In this document: positions 8,662 through 17,090 of the stretch, piece after piece
How the letters are laid out: the number at the start of each line of letters is the position of its first letter
Numbering within the stretch: the stretch's first letter is position 1
Assembly (NCBI RefSeq): GCF_000719265.1
Contig: NZ_JOFL01000027.1
Coordinates: 1-64,000, forward strand
DNA: 64,000 nucleotides
DNA from: Streptomyces roseoverticillatus
GTDB lineage: Bacteria > Actinomycetota > Actinomycetes > Streptomycetales > Streptomycetaceae
Reading direction: 5' to 3'
Translations under genes and position numbers: made by a program
Notes under the pieces: model-generated
Seen by the model: the letters and a program-made list of their open reading frames with translations, nothing else
The model's database searches: none
Told to the model about the DNA's origin: nothing

Positions 8662-11600
8662 TCAGACGACGCTACGGGCCCCGATCGCGTTGTACGCCGC
8701 CGCCCAGCCCAGGGCCAGCCGGTCGCCCCGCGTGAAGACGACCGCTCCGAGGCCCGCGGCGTCCGGGGAGCGGTCCTGCGGGCGCGCGACCTCGGCCGGG
8801 CTGCCGTCGGAGAAGTGCTCCGTGGTCGTCTTCCCGTTCCAGGCGCGCACAACCGCGCCGGGCGGCGCGAGCACGTGCACGGCGTCGCCGCCGGGCTCCT
8901 CGGTGAAGACCGTGCCCGTGGCCCGGTCGGCGAGGAGGGCGCGGTAGCGGTCCGCGGAGAGCATGCAGGACGCGGGCGGGGTGGTGCCCGGCCAGTCGGG
9001 GGCGTCGACGCCGCGGTCCCGGGCGGCGCGCCACATCTGCGGTACGAGGCGGCGGGCCGGCGGCGGCGTGGCCATCTGCTCGCACATCCACAGCAGCCGC
9101 CCGGCGCCGCGCGGGGGCCCGAGCGTCCGCCAGCGGATGCGGGCAGCGAGGTCAAAGGCGGCGACGGCCGCCCACGGGTGGACGCTGCCGAGCGGGCCCT
9201 GGGCGCCGAGCCAGGCGAGGTAGCGCTCGGCCTCGTCCAGGATGTTCGTCATGCTCTCCAGGGGGATGCCGAGCACGTAGGCGCTGCGCGTGCGGAAGGC
9301 GTGCGGGCTGTGGGCGACCAGGAGCAGGACGGCGCGGGACAGGTCGCCGGCCGCGGGCTTGGCGCCGTCGTCCTGCGGGCCCGTCCCGTCGAGCTGATCG
9401 GTGCGGCCACCGGTGCGCAGGACCCGCAGCAGTGCGGCGCGGGCCCGTTCGGTGAAGGGGGCCTGTTCCAGGACGGGCAGGACGGCGCTCAGCAGGGTGG
9501 CCAGCATGTCCTCGGCGGTGTCGGGGTCCTGCGGGACGGGGAGGCCGCGCAGGGCGCTCGTGAGGGTGTCCGCGAGGTCGGAGTCGACCATGAAGCGGCT
9601 GGTGAGCTTGCCGAGTTCGGTCGGCACGAGGAGCGCGGGGGCGTCGTCGCCCTCGGGGCCGGGGGTGCGGCGCAGGAAGCGGGAGTCCGCGAGGAAGTCC
9701 ACGGCGTCGTGGAGGGAGTCGAAGCTCTCCTGGCCCTGGTGGAAGGCGAGGGTCCGCGTCCACCAGGCCTCCGCCTGCGGCAGGGTGCGCAGGCGGCCCT
9801 GGACGGCCTCGGCGAGCAGGTGGTCGGGCAGGCGGTCGCGGATGCGGGAGCGGACGGTGTAGCCGGCGGCCAGCCGGGCCTGCCACTCGGCGCGCTCCGC
9901 CCCGTCGGCGAGCAGGAAGGCCCAGCCCTCGCGCTCGCCCGCGCCGACGCGGCCGGCGCGCCCGAACATCTGCTGGACCATGGACACTTCGATGCGGTCG
10001 AGCCCGATCTGCGTGTCGCGCACGACGACGGTCCGGGCGGGGAGGTTGACCCCCGCGGCGACGGTGGAGGTGGCCACGAGGACGTCGGCCTGCCGGGTGC
10101 GGAAGGCGTGTTCGGCCTCGCGCTTGTACGGCCAGTCGCGGTAGTGCAGCCGCACCCCGGCCTCGGAGCAGAGCCGCTCGACGAGTTCGGCGTCGTCCGC
10201 GTCGGCTCCGGCGGTGGGCACGCCGCGGTCCGCGGCGAGGGCGAGCGCGGTCGCCCGTACGCCCCGTTTGCTGCCGCAGAAGACCAGCACGCTGCCGCCT
10301 TCGCCGGTGACGGTACGGGCGAGGCGTACGGCGGTCTCCGTGCGCGAGGCCGACCGTGCGGACCAGTCGGCGTCGGGCGCGGCGGGGAGGACGGGGATCT
10401 GCCAGGTCAGGCGCGTGGGCCGCCAGGGGGTGCGGATCAGACGCGCGCCGAGCCATGCGGCGACCTCGTCCGCGTTGGCGACCGTGGCGGAGAGGCCGAC
10501 GATGCGCACCTGCCCGCTGTCCTCGCGTACGCGCGCGAGGAGGGCTTCGAGGACGGGGCCGCGCGTGGGGTCGCCGAGCAGGTGGATCTCGTCCACGACC
10601 AGGCAGCCGACCTCGGCGAGGGCGTCGCGCAGCGAGCCGGCGCGGCAGATCGCCTCGAACTTCTCGGTGGTGGCGATCCAGACGTCCGCCTTGCGGACGA
10701 GCTCGGCGTCGACGGCGGACTCGCCGGTGAGCCGGACCACTTCGAGGCCGTTGCGGCGCCACGTCTCCAGTTCGCGGTCGAGCTCGTCGGTCAGGGAGCG
10801 CTGCGGCACGAGCCAGGCCGCCTTGCGGCCGCGGTGGTGGGCGTGCAGGGCGGCGACCATGCCGACGGGCGTCTTGCCGGCTCCGGTGGGGGCGACGACG
10901 ACCAGGTGGTCGTCCCCGTCGAGAACGGCCGGGACGGCCGCGGCCTGGGCCGGGTTGAAGGACGGGTGGCTCAGGAGCCCGGCCCAGGGCTGCGGGACGA
11001 GGTCGGTCACCGGCACGTACGCGTCGGGGTCGCCGGACGGGAGCTCCTCCAGGGCGTCCCACTGGGCCGCGAAGGCGTCGCGGGCGGCGTGGGCGCCGGG
11101 GCCGGCCACGGGGGCCGCGTCCCGCGCCGGGTGGGCGACCAGGTCCGTGGGGCTCCCCAAGTCTCCGATGGTGCCGACCTGTTCGCTCTCCTGCCAGTGG
11201 CGGACGCTGCGGCAGGGTATGCCCTGCGCCGCGAGCTCCTCGCGCAGGGCGTCGAACGCGGGGGTGTCGGGGACGATGACCCGGACGTCCTCGGCCGCCG
11301 CCACGGCCGCCGCGGCGGGCCGCCAGGCCGGGTCGGTGACCTTGCACCACAGCAGGCGGCGCTTCTCCTCCTCCGCGGGCAGCGGCAGGTCCTCGGGCCA
11401 GGCGGGCCGCGGCTGCCGCGTGAGGGCGGCGGGACGCAGGGGGACGGCAGGGGCGGCGGAGCGCGGCACCCGGATCGCCGTGACGCCAGCTCCGGCTCCG
11501 GCTCCGGCGCGACAGGGCCCGAGGCCCATCCGCTCCAGGACGGCGGAGAGCGCGACGGGCTCGGCCGCGGGCGACGGCCCCGAAGCCGTCGCCGCCCGCC

Positions 11601-11925
11601 GCGGCGCGCACAGCTTGTCGTAGGTCTTCACCCCGAGGTCGGCCAGGGTGTACGCGGCGGGGCAGGAGGGGCAGACGACGGCGACGTAGCGGTAGACACG
11701 GCCCTGGGACTCGTACGGTTTGCGCAGCGCGTGGAGCGCACGTTCGCAGACGGGGCACGTGCGGGGCACCTGCTCCTGGTAGCTCCAGCCGGGTTCCAGG
11801 AACCGGGGAAGAAGCGTCCCGGTCAGCCGGGTGCCCCACCGTTCCCGCACCAGTTCCACGACGGTCGGCCCGGTCTCCGTACCGCCGGCCGTCACCGCTT
11901 GCGCATCGTCAACGTCACCGTGCAT
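8662..11925 (-). CDS. Ski2-like DEAD/DEAH-box helicase with N-terminal zinc ribbon
   Basis: 1087 residues. An N-terminal zinc ribbon (C57, C60, C85, C88) is followed by a linker and a superfamily 2 helicase core. The core has Walker A APTGAGKT (345-352), DEIH, SAT, a VLVFCGSKRG motif, AAGVNLPA and QMFGRAGR; the last two are typical of Ski2-like enzymes. The C-terminal 300 residues are helical and unassigned. It should unwind RNA or DNA using ATP in the cytoplasm. No nuclease or methylase partner lies beside it, so a defence role is possible but unsupported. The ribosome site before the ATG is weak. Confidence 0.85.
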   Translation of the reverse strand: MHGDVDDAQAVTAGGTETGPTVVELVRERWGTRLTGTLLPRFLEPGWSYQEQVPRTCPVCERALHALRKPYESQGRVYRYVAVVCPSCPAAYTLADLGVKTYDKLCAPRRAATASGPSPAAEPVALSAVLERMGLGPCRAGAGAGAGVTAIRVPRSAAPAVPLRPAALTRQPRPAWPEDLPLPAEEEKRRLLWCKVTDPAWRPAAAAVAAAEDVRVIVPDTPAFDALREELAAQGIPCRSVRHWQESEQVGTIGDLGSPTDLVAHPARDAAPVAGPGAHAARDAFAAQWDALEELPSGDPDAYVPVTDLVPQPWAGLLSHPSFNPAQAAAVPAVLDGDDHLVVVAPTGAGKTPVGMVAALHAHHRGRKAAWLVPQRSLTDELDRELETWRRNGLEVVRLTGESAVDAELVRKADVWIATTEKFEAICRAGSLRDALAEVGCLVVDEIHLLGDPTRGPVLEALLARVREDSGQVRIVGLSATVANADEVAAWLGARLIRTPWRPTRLTWQIPVLPAAPDADWSARSASRTETAVRLARTVTGEGGSVLVFCGSKRGVRATALALAADRGVPTAGADADDAELVERLCSEAGVRLHYRDWPYKREAEHAFRTRQADVLVATSTVAAGVNLPARTVVVRDTQIGLDRIEVSMVQQMFGRAGRVGAGEREGWAFLLADGAERAEWQARLAAGYTVRSRIRDRLPDHLLAEAVQGRLRTLPQAEAWWTRTLAFHQGQESFDSLHDAVDFLADSRFLRRTPGPEGDDAPALLVPTELGKLTSRFMVDSDLADTLTSALRGLPVPQDPDTAEDMLATLLSAVLPVLEQAPFTERARAALLRVLRTGGRTDQLDGTGPQDDGAKPAAGDLSRAVLLLVAHSPHAFRTRSAYVLGIPLESMTNILDEAERYLAWLGAQGPLGSVHPWAAVAAFDLAARIRWRTLGPPRGAGRLLWMCEQMATPPPARRLVPQMWRAARDRGVDAPDWPGTTPPASCMLSADRYRALLADRATGTVFTEEPGGDAVHVLAPPGAVVRAWNGKTTTEHFSDGSPAEVARPQDRSPDAAGLGAVVFTRGDRLALGWAAAYNAIGARSVV

Positions 11926-11968
11926 TCCGCAACTGTCTCAGAGGGCCGCGGCTCCGGGGGCGGAACGA

Positions 11969-13996
11969 TCACCTCCCCTTCGGCAGCGAGCACGTGGCCT
12001 CGGCGGTCTTGCCGGGATCGCTCTCCGAGCGCGCGGTCAGGGTGACGGTGCCCTTGCGGTCGGCGCCCGGCTTGGAGGCGACGGCGACATCGACGGGGAC
12101 CGAGGTGCCGGAGGCGGCGGTGGTGAGGCGGTTGGGGAGCCAGGCGGACCAGCCGCGGCCCGAGGCGGTGGCGGACAGGCGGTAGACGTCGGACGACAGG
12201 CGGGGGTCGCTCTGCGGCGCGGCCTTCCCGGTGTTGGCGAGGTCGAAGGTGCACACGGCCCGGCCCCGGGCGGGCCCGCTCTTCACCGTGCCCTTGCCGA
12301 GGGCGAGTCCGCGGGCCTGCGGCCCCGACCCGTCGAGGGACTTGACGCCGATGTCGTAGGAGAGGACGCCGGTGGCGTCGCGCTGCACGTTCAGGACGTA
12401 GAAGTGCAGCCGGTTGGCCTCGTCGACGTACTCGTACGAGCTGCCGGAGTCGGCCCCCGCGTGGAAGAGGGCGTCGCTGAGCTGCCGGTAGTCCCCGATG
12501 GTGATCTTCTGAGGGGTGCCGTCAGGACGGGTGAAGTCGGTCAGGCGGATGTCCTCGGGGTGGGCGTCGACCACCCACGCGAAGGGGGCCCGGTCCGCGT
12601 TCTTGGTCTTGCTGAGGAGGACGCCGTTGTCCGGGGTGAACGAGTCGGCGCCCATGCGGTCGACGACCTCGACGGTGTAGTTGTCGTAGCCGCCGCCGTC
12701 GCAGAGCGGGTCGGTGGTGCGGTCGCACGCCGGGGACAGGTCGCGGCCCATGGTGATGTTGACGCCGGTCAGCCCCTTCTCGCCGGGCGGGGCGGAGCGG
12801 GCGGTGACGCGGGCGACGACGGGGCCGGAGTCCTTGAGGGCGTCGCGGTCGAGGCGCAGGACGTTCTTCTCGTCGACGATGCCGAGTTTGAGCTTGTCCC
12901 GCAGGACGTGCTGGGCGCCCATGGAGCCGCCGGCGGTGGCGGGTATCTGCCAGCGGGTGTGCGGTCCGCCGGGGCCGTTGAAGGAGCCGCGCGAGAGCAT
13001 GCCCCAGATGCCGGTGTAGGAGCGGCTGAGCGGTGTCCCGTAGGGGTTGTTGTAGTTGTCGCCGATGCCCAGGATGTGGCTGAGCTCGTGGGCGAAGGTG
13101 GCCATGCCGGAGCTCTCGGCCTGGGTGGAGGAGCCGTCCGCGGCGTTGGGCCAGATGCGGGCGGCCGCCTGCCAGGACGTCCACGGCACGTAGCGGGTCT
13201 GCGCGGCGTTGAGGCCGGAGGCGATGGGCGAGGGCGGTCCCCAGGCGGCCGGCACGTCCTGCGCGGACCGGAACTTCATCTGCCCGAACTCCTGCCAGGC
13301 GGAGGACTCGTCGACGCCGGCGGTCAGGTAGAAGACGAAGTCGAACTCGCGTGTTTTGCCGGCGCCCACGTCGGCGGTCCAGGCCCGCTTGCCGTCGGCG
13401 CGGATGTCCTTGCCGCAGGTGTCGCCCACGGGGCAGGCGCCGGGGTTCATGCCGGGCTCGATGCCGTACTGGTGGGACTTCCCCGGCATGCGGTAGACGC
13501 CGAAGGCGGTCAGGCCGACGCCGAAGCGGCCCCCGGAGTCCTCCATCCAGTACTCGTTGATGGTGTGCCCGTGGTTGAGCGCGCCGGGCTTGTTGAGGAA
13601 GTCCTCGTAGAACTGCGGCACCTGCGCGCGCGGGATGCCGGACGCGCTGGGCAGCGGGTTGCCGAACTTGGCGGCTCCGGCGGGCTTCGTGACCGAGAAC
13701 TCCTCGTCGGCGTAGTCCAGGAGCACGAGCGCGCCCTTGAACTTGCGCTGCGTGGGCGTGCGGCCGGGGTTCGCCCAGTCCGTTCCGGGCACGGAGCGGT
13801 ACTCGGCCCAGGTCATGTCGTCGGGGTTGCGCCAGTGCTGCGGATCGATCGGCCGGACGAGGGGCAGCGGGCCCCGGGAAGCGGCGTCGGGCGTCGCCCG
13901 GGCGGGCCCGGCGGCGACGGCGGCCACGACGCCGAGGAGCAGGGCGACGACGCCGAGCCGGCGCAGCCGGCGGACGCGTCTGCGGCGCAGGAACAC
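11969..13996 (-). CDS. secreted M6-type (immune inhibitor A-like) metalloprotease
   Basis: 675 residues from a GTG with GAGGTGA upstream. An Arg-rich N-terminus and hydrophobic core form a long signal peptide ending near ARA. The zinc site HELSHILG (H303, E304, H307) followed by a GDNYNNPYG segment matches M6 peptidases. Later parts contain beta-rich domains, and no membrane anchor is visible at the C-terminus. It probably degrades proteins outside the cell. It stands alone and is separated by 43 bp from the helicase gene downstream. Confidence 0.85.
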   Translation of the reverse strand: MFLRRRRVRRLRRLGVVALLLGVVAAVAAGPARATPDAASRGPLPLVRPIDPQHWRNPDDMTWAEYRSVPGTDWANPGRTPTQRKFKGALVLLDYADEEFSVTKPAGAAKFGNPLPSASGIPRAQVPQFYEDFLNKPGALNHGHTINEYWMEDSGGRFGVGLTAFGVYRMPGKSHQYGIEPGMNPGACPVGDTCGKDIRADGKRAWTADVGAGKTREFDFVFYLTAGVDESSAWQEFGQMKFRSAQDVPAAWGPPSPIASGLNAAQTRYVPWTSWQAAARIWPNAADGSSTQAESSGMATFAHELSHILGIGDNYNNPYGTPLSRSYTGIWGMLSRGSFNGPGGPHTRWQIPATAGGSMGAQHVLRDKLKLGIVDEKNVLRLDRDALKDSGPVVARVTARSAPPGEKGLTGVNITMGRDLSPACDRTTDPLCDGGGYDNYTVEVVDRMGADSFTPDNGVLLSKTKNADRAPFAWVVDAHPEDIRLTDFTRPDGTPQKITIGDYRQLSDALFHAGADSGSSYEYVDEANRLHFYVLNVQRDATGVLSYDIGVKSLDGSGPQARGLALGKGTVKSGPARGRAVCTFDLANTGKAAPQSDPRLSSDVYRLSATASGRGWSAWLPNRLTTAASGTSVPVDVAVASKPGADRKGTVTLTARSESDPGKTAEATCSLPKGR

Positions 13997-14151
13997 GGCT
14001 CACCTCTCAGGAGTGAGTGCGATATGCCAGGTCCATGACAAGCCATGTCGTGCAAGCGTGCCTACCGGGGCCACGGTAGGGCCGGGGCCAGGTGCGACGC
14101 CAGAGCGCGTACGTGACCCCGGTGGCGCGCGGCGCGCCCGGCCGCCCGCGT

Positions 14152-14622
14152 TCAGCCGCCGTGCACCACGATCCGGTAGGCGCAGAGACCGACCACGCCC
14201 AGGACACAGGCGATCACCACCCAGGACCCGAGGCCCGTGTGGCGGCCCTTGCGCCCGTGCCGCGCCTTCGCGGCCTTCGCGGTCTTCTCAGCGCGACCGC
14301 CCCTCGCCGCACCCGGGTCGCGGGGCGCGGGAGCGGCGGCGGTCTCGGCGAGGAGCCGGCGGCAGGCCGCGGCGAGGTCGCCCATGCCCGCCGACAGCGG
14401 TACGACGGTCTCCGAGCGCGCCGGGGCGGTGGTCCCGCCGTCCAGGATGCGGCCCGCGCGGACGAGGACCTCGTCGCTGCCGCCCGCGGGGGCGAGGCTG
14501 ATCCACCGCTGCACGTGCTCGCCGCGGATGACCACCTCCCCGGCCCGGTCCCGGTAGACGATGTACTCGCGCCACAGCAGCCCGGCCAGCTCTTCCGCGG
14601 TCTCTCTCAGTCTCGCCCTCAT
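14152..14622 (-). CDS. small hypothetical protein with C-terminal membrane anchor
   Basis: 156 residues. A folded N-terminal part (about 1-95) with a YIVYRDRAGEVV segment is followed by a basic Ala/Lys-rich linker and a single hydrophobic segment near 130-150. This suggests a tail-anchored cytoplasmic domain. Codon use fits the genome. I recognise no family. It lies between the isonitrile cluster and the divergent-looking protease locus and is probably not part of either. Confidence 0.6.
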   Translation of the reverse strand: MRARLRETAEELAGLLWREYIVYRDRAGEVVIRGEHVQRWISLAPAGGSDEVLVRAGRILDGGTTAPARSETVVPLSAGMGDLAAACRRLLAETAAAPAPRDPGAARGGRAEKTAKAAKARHGRKGRHTGLGSWVVIACVLGVVGLCAYRIVVHGG

Positions 14623-14672
14623 GTGGTCCCCCCACGGTTCATCACGCCAACGAATCGAACAAACGCCGCATT

Positions 14673-15218
14673 CTAACGGCGGTCTGACGGTTCGACGGCC
14701 CAGGGGCGCCGCACGGGACCGGAGGCAATGATTCCGGTCCTACCCAGGGCCTGCAGCCCCCGGAACTCCCCTTCGTAGAAGACCAGCGGCCGGCCGCCCT
14801 CGCGGTACTCGGCCTCCTCGACGCTCCCCACGAAGAGCACGTGGTCTCCCCCGTCGTACGCGGCCCACGGCGTGCAGGAGAGCGTCGCGAGGGAGCCCGC
14901 GAGGCGGGGGGCGAGGCCGGCGGGCGGCCGGGCCGCCCAGCGGGGCGGCGCCTGCGTGCGCCGGCCGGCGAAGCGCTCGGCGAGGTCCCGCTGGTCCTCG
15001 CCGAGCACGTTCACCGTGAACGGCCTGCCGGCGAGGTGCCGTCCGGCCCTGCTCCGGCGGTGGAGCGAGACCAGGACCAGCGCCGGGTCCAGCGAGACCG
15101 CCGTGAAGGCGTTGACGGTCGCGCCGTGCGGGACGCCGTCGACCTCGCACGTCACCACGGTGACGCCGGTGGCGAAGTGCCCCAGGCAGGCCCGCAGCAG
15201 CCGTTCATCGGTGATCAA
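14673..15218 (-). CDS. flavin reductase-like protein
   Basis: 181 residues with the flavin reductase domain: a FATGVTVVTC opening, GATVNAF flavin-contacting loop, SLDPALVLVSL and FTVNVLGEDQ segments. Such proteins use NADH to make free FADH2 or FMNH2 for two-component monooxygenases. It is the last gene of the isonitrile operon, six bases after the extradiol dioxygenase. The obvious partner is the HpaB monooxygenase encoded at 18969-20480. Confidence 0.88.
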   Translation of the reverse strand: MITDERLLRACLGHFATGVTVVTCEVDGVPHGATVNAFTAVSLDPALVLVSLHRRSRAGRHLAGRPFTVNVLGEDQRDLAERFAGRRTQAPPRWAARPPAGLAPRLAGSLATLSCTPWAAYDGGDHVLFVGSVEEAEYREGGRPLVFYEGEFRGLQALGRTGIIASGPVRRPWAVEPSDRR

Positions 15219-15224
15219 CGCCCG

Positions 15225-16103
15225 TCACCTCCCCCCGCCGGCCGGCAGGTCGAACCAGAGGTGCACCTGCCCGGTGCCGATCCCGTTCTCGTACGCGCTG
15301 AACAGCCGTCCCCGCGCCCGGCACGCCTCCCCGCCCAGCGCGCCCGCCAGCATCAGGTAGTGGCCGAAGCGGGCCTCGGGCGCGTACCGCAGGTACTCCG
15401 GCATGGACCGGATCACCTCGTCGTGCCGGCCCGCCTCCAGCCAGGCGATCCGCCGCTCGTCCGCGGCCCGGGCCTCGGGGGTGACGATGTTGGCCGGGTC
15501 GCCGGCCATGCGGTCGCGCAGTTCGCCGAGCGGCCGGAAGCGGTGGGACAGGCCGCCCGAGGCGAGCAGCAGCACGCGGCGGCCGGCGAGCCCGGCGATC
15601 GCCTCCCCCATGACCTCGCCGATCCTGAGGAAGTCCTCGGTGGTCGCCGTCTGGCAGACGGAGACGGACACCCACGGCTTGCCGGTCCGCCCGAGGTACG
15701 TCCAGAGGTTGAGCGTCGCGTAATGGATCGGCAGGTGCGGTTCGTCGTTGGCCTCGATCCACACCTTCCGCTCCGCCGCCAGGCCGGCGACCGCGTGCGC
15801 GAGCGCGGGGTCGCCGGGCAGGTCGTACGGCAGCCGGCTGATCGCCGACGGCATCTCGTCGGAGGTGAACAGGCCCCGGCGGCGCGGATGGGCCGTGATC
15901 ACCGCTTCGGTCGTGGTGGCCCAGTGGGAGTCGAACACCACGACGGTGTCGTACCCGGCCGTGTCGGTCACCTCGCGGCGGAGCCGTTCCAGGCCGGTCG
16001 CGAGCGTGAAGTCGCTGCCTCCGTTGGCCTCGGTGCGGGCGGGCTCGGGGAACATGATGGCGGGCGCGTGCGAGAGCAGGCCCGCACCGACGATGTCGCC
16101 CAT
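15225..16103 (-). CDS. class III extradiol ring-cleavage dioxygenase (HpaD/LigB-like)
   Basis: 292 residues. Motifs match homoprotocatechuate 2,3-dioxygenase-type enzymes: GLLSHAP near the start, VVFDSHW, GLFTSDEMP and LLASGGLSHRF, which supply the His and Glu iron ligands and acid-base residues. Enzymes of this family open catechol rings next to a hydroxyl using Fe(II) and O2. Within this operon a catechol made by the HpaB protein is the likely substrate. A ring-opening enzyme in an isonitrile cluster is uncommon. Confidence 0.85.
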   Translation of the reverse strand: MGDIVGAGLLSHAPAIMFPEPARTEANGGSDFTLATGLERLRREVTDTAGYDTVVVFDSHWATTTEAVITAHPRRRGLFTSDEMPSAISRLPYDLPGDPALAHAVAGLAAERKVWIEANDEPHLPIHYATLNLWTYLGRTGKPWVSVSVCQTATTEDFLRIGEVMGEAIAGLAGRRVLLLASGGLSHRFRPLGELRDRMAGDPANIVTPEARAADERRIAWLEAGRHDEVIRSMPEYLRYAPEARFGHYLMLAGALGGEACRARGRLFSAYENGIGTGQVHLWFDLPAGGGR

Positions 16104-16115
16104 GGCGAGTCTCCT

Positions 16116-17090
16116 TTACGGGACGAGGAGGAGCTTTCCGGACGTGGCGCGGGAGGCCAGGTCGGTGTGCGCGCGGTGCGCCTCGGCGAGGGGGTACGTC
16201 CCGGCGACGGTGAACGTGAGCGTGCCGTCAAGCAGGCCCCGGAACACCTCGCCCGCCCGCGCCTCGAACTCCTCGACGGTGGCCCGGAAGTGCTCCAGAT
16301 AGGGCCGGGTCAGGGTGAGCGAGCCGCCCCACAGCAGCCGCATCACGTCGACGGGCGGCACCGCGCCGCTCGCCCCGCCGAAGAGGACCAGCGTGCCGCG
16401 CGTGCGCAGCGAGGCGAGGCTCGCGTCGAAGGTGGCCGCGCCCACGCCGTCGTAGACCGCGTGGACGCCTTCCCCGCCGGTGAGCGCGCGGACCCCGGCG
16501 GCCAGGTCGCCGGTCTCGGTGTAGCGGATGACCTCGTCGCAGCCGTTGGCGCGGGCGGTGCGCTCCTTCTCCTCGGTGGAGACCGTGCCGATGACGCGGG
16601 CGCCGCGCCGCGTCAGCATCTGGGTGAGCAGGAGGCCCACGCCACCGGCTGCGGCGTGCACGAGCACGGTCTCGCCCGCGCGGGCCGGGTAGGAGTCGTG
16701 GGCGAGGAAGTGGGCGGTCATGCCGTGGACGAGCACCCCGCCGGCCGTCCGCAGGTCGATGGCGTCGGGCACGACGACGGCCTTGTCCTCGGGCACGAGC
16801 ACCCGCTCCGCGTAGCTGCCGAGCACGGTCGTCCAGGCGACCCGGTCACCGGTCTTGAAGCGGGTGACTCCGGGGCCGGTGGCGAGGACGACGCCGGAGC
16901 CCTCCTCGCCGGGCACGCAGGGAACGGGCAGCGGATAGCGCCCCTCGCGCCGGTACAGGTCGATGAAGTTCACTCCGGCCGCGGCGAGTTCGACGAGGAT
17001 CTGTCCTTCGCCGGGCCGCCCGGGGGCGGGCTTCTCGACGTAGAGCTGGACTTCGGGCCCGCCGGTCTCCCGGATCTCGATCGCGTGCAT
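16116..17090 (-). CDS. quinone oxidoreductase-like MDR enzyme
   Basis: 324 residues, zinc-independent medium-chain reductase. It has the GVNFIDLYRREGRY segment typical of quinone oxidoreductases, an AAAGGVGLL NADPH loop and no structural zinc cysteines. The start overlaps the asparagine synthetase stop by one base. Family members reduce quinones or conjugated enones with NADPH. Here it could reduce an enone or aldehyde-conjugated product arising after ring cleavage; that role is inferred from operon position. Confidence 0.87.
   Translation of the reverse strand: MHAIEIRETGGPEVQLYVEKPAPGRPGEGQILVELAAAGVNFIDLYRREGRYPLPVPCVPGEEGSGVVLATGPGVTRFKTGDRVAWTTVLGSYAERVLVPEDKAVVVPDAIDLRTAGGVLVHGMTAHFLAHDSYPARAGETVLVHAAAGGVGLLLTQMLTRRGARVIGTVSTEEKERTARANGCDEVIRYTETGDLAAGVRALTGGEGVHAVYDGVGAATFDASLASLRTRGTLVLFGGASGAVPPVDVMRLLWGGSLTLTRPYLEHFRATVEEFEARAGEVFRGLLDGTLTFTVAGTYPLAEAHRAHTDLASRATSGKLLLVP

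Noticed and set aside
7669..12045. A plus-strand open frame of about 1458 codons
   Set aside because: It is antisense to the universal stress and helicase genes, has low-complexity Gly/Arg/Ala content and no motifs. High GC leaves such frames open by chance.
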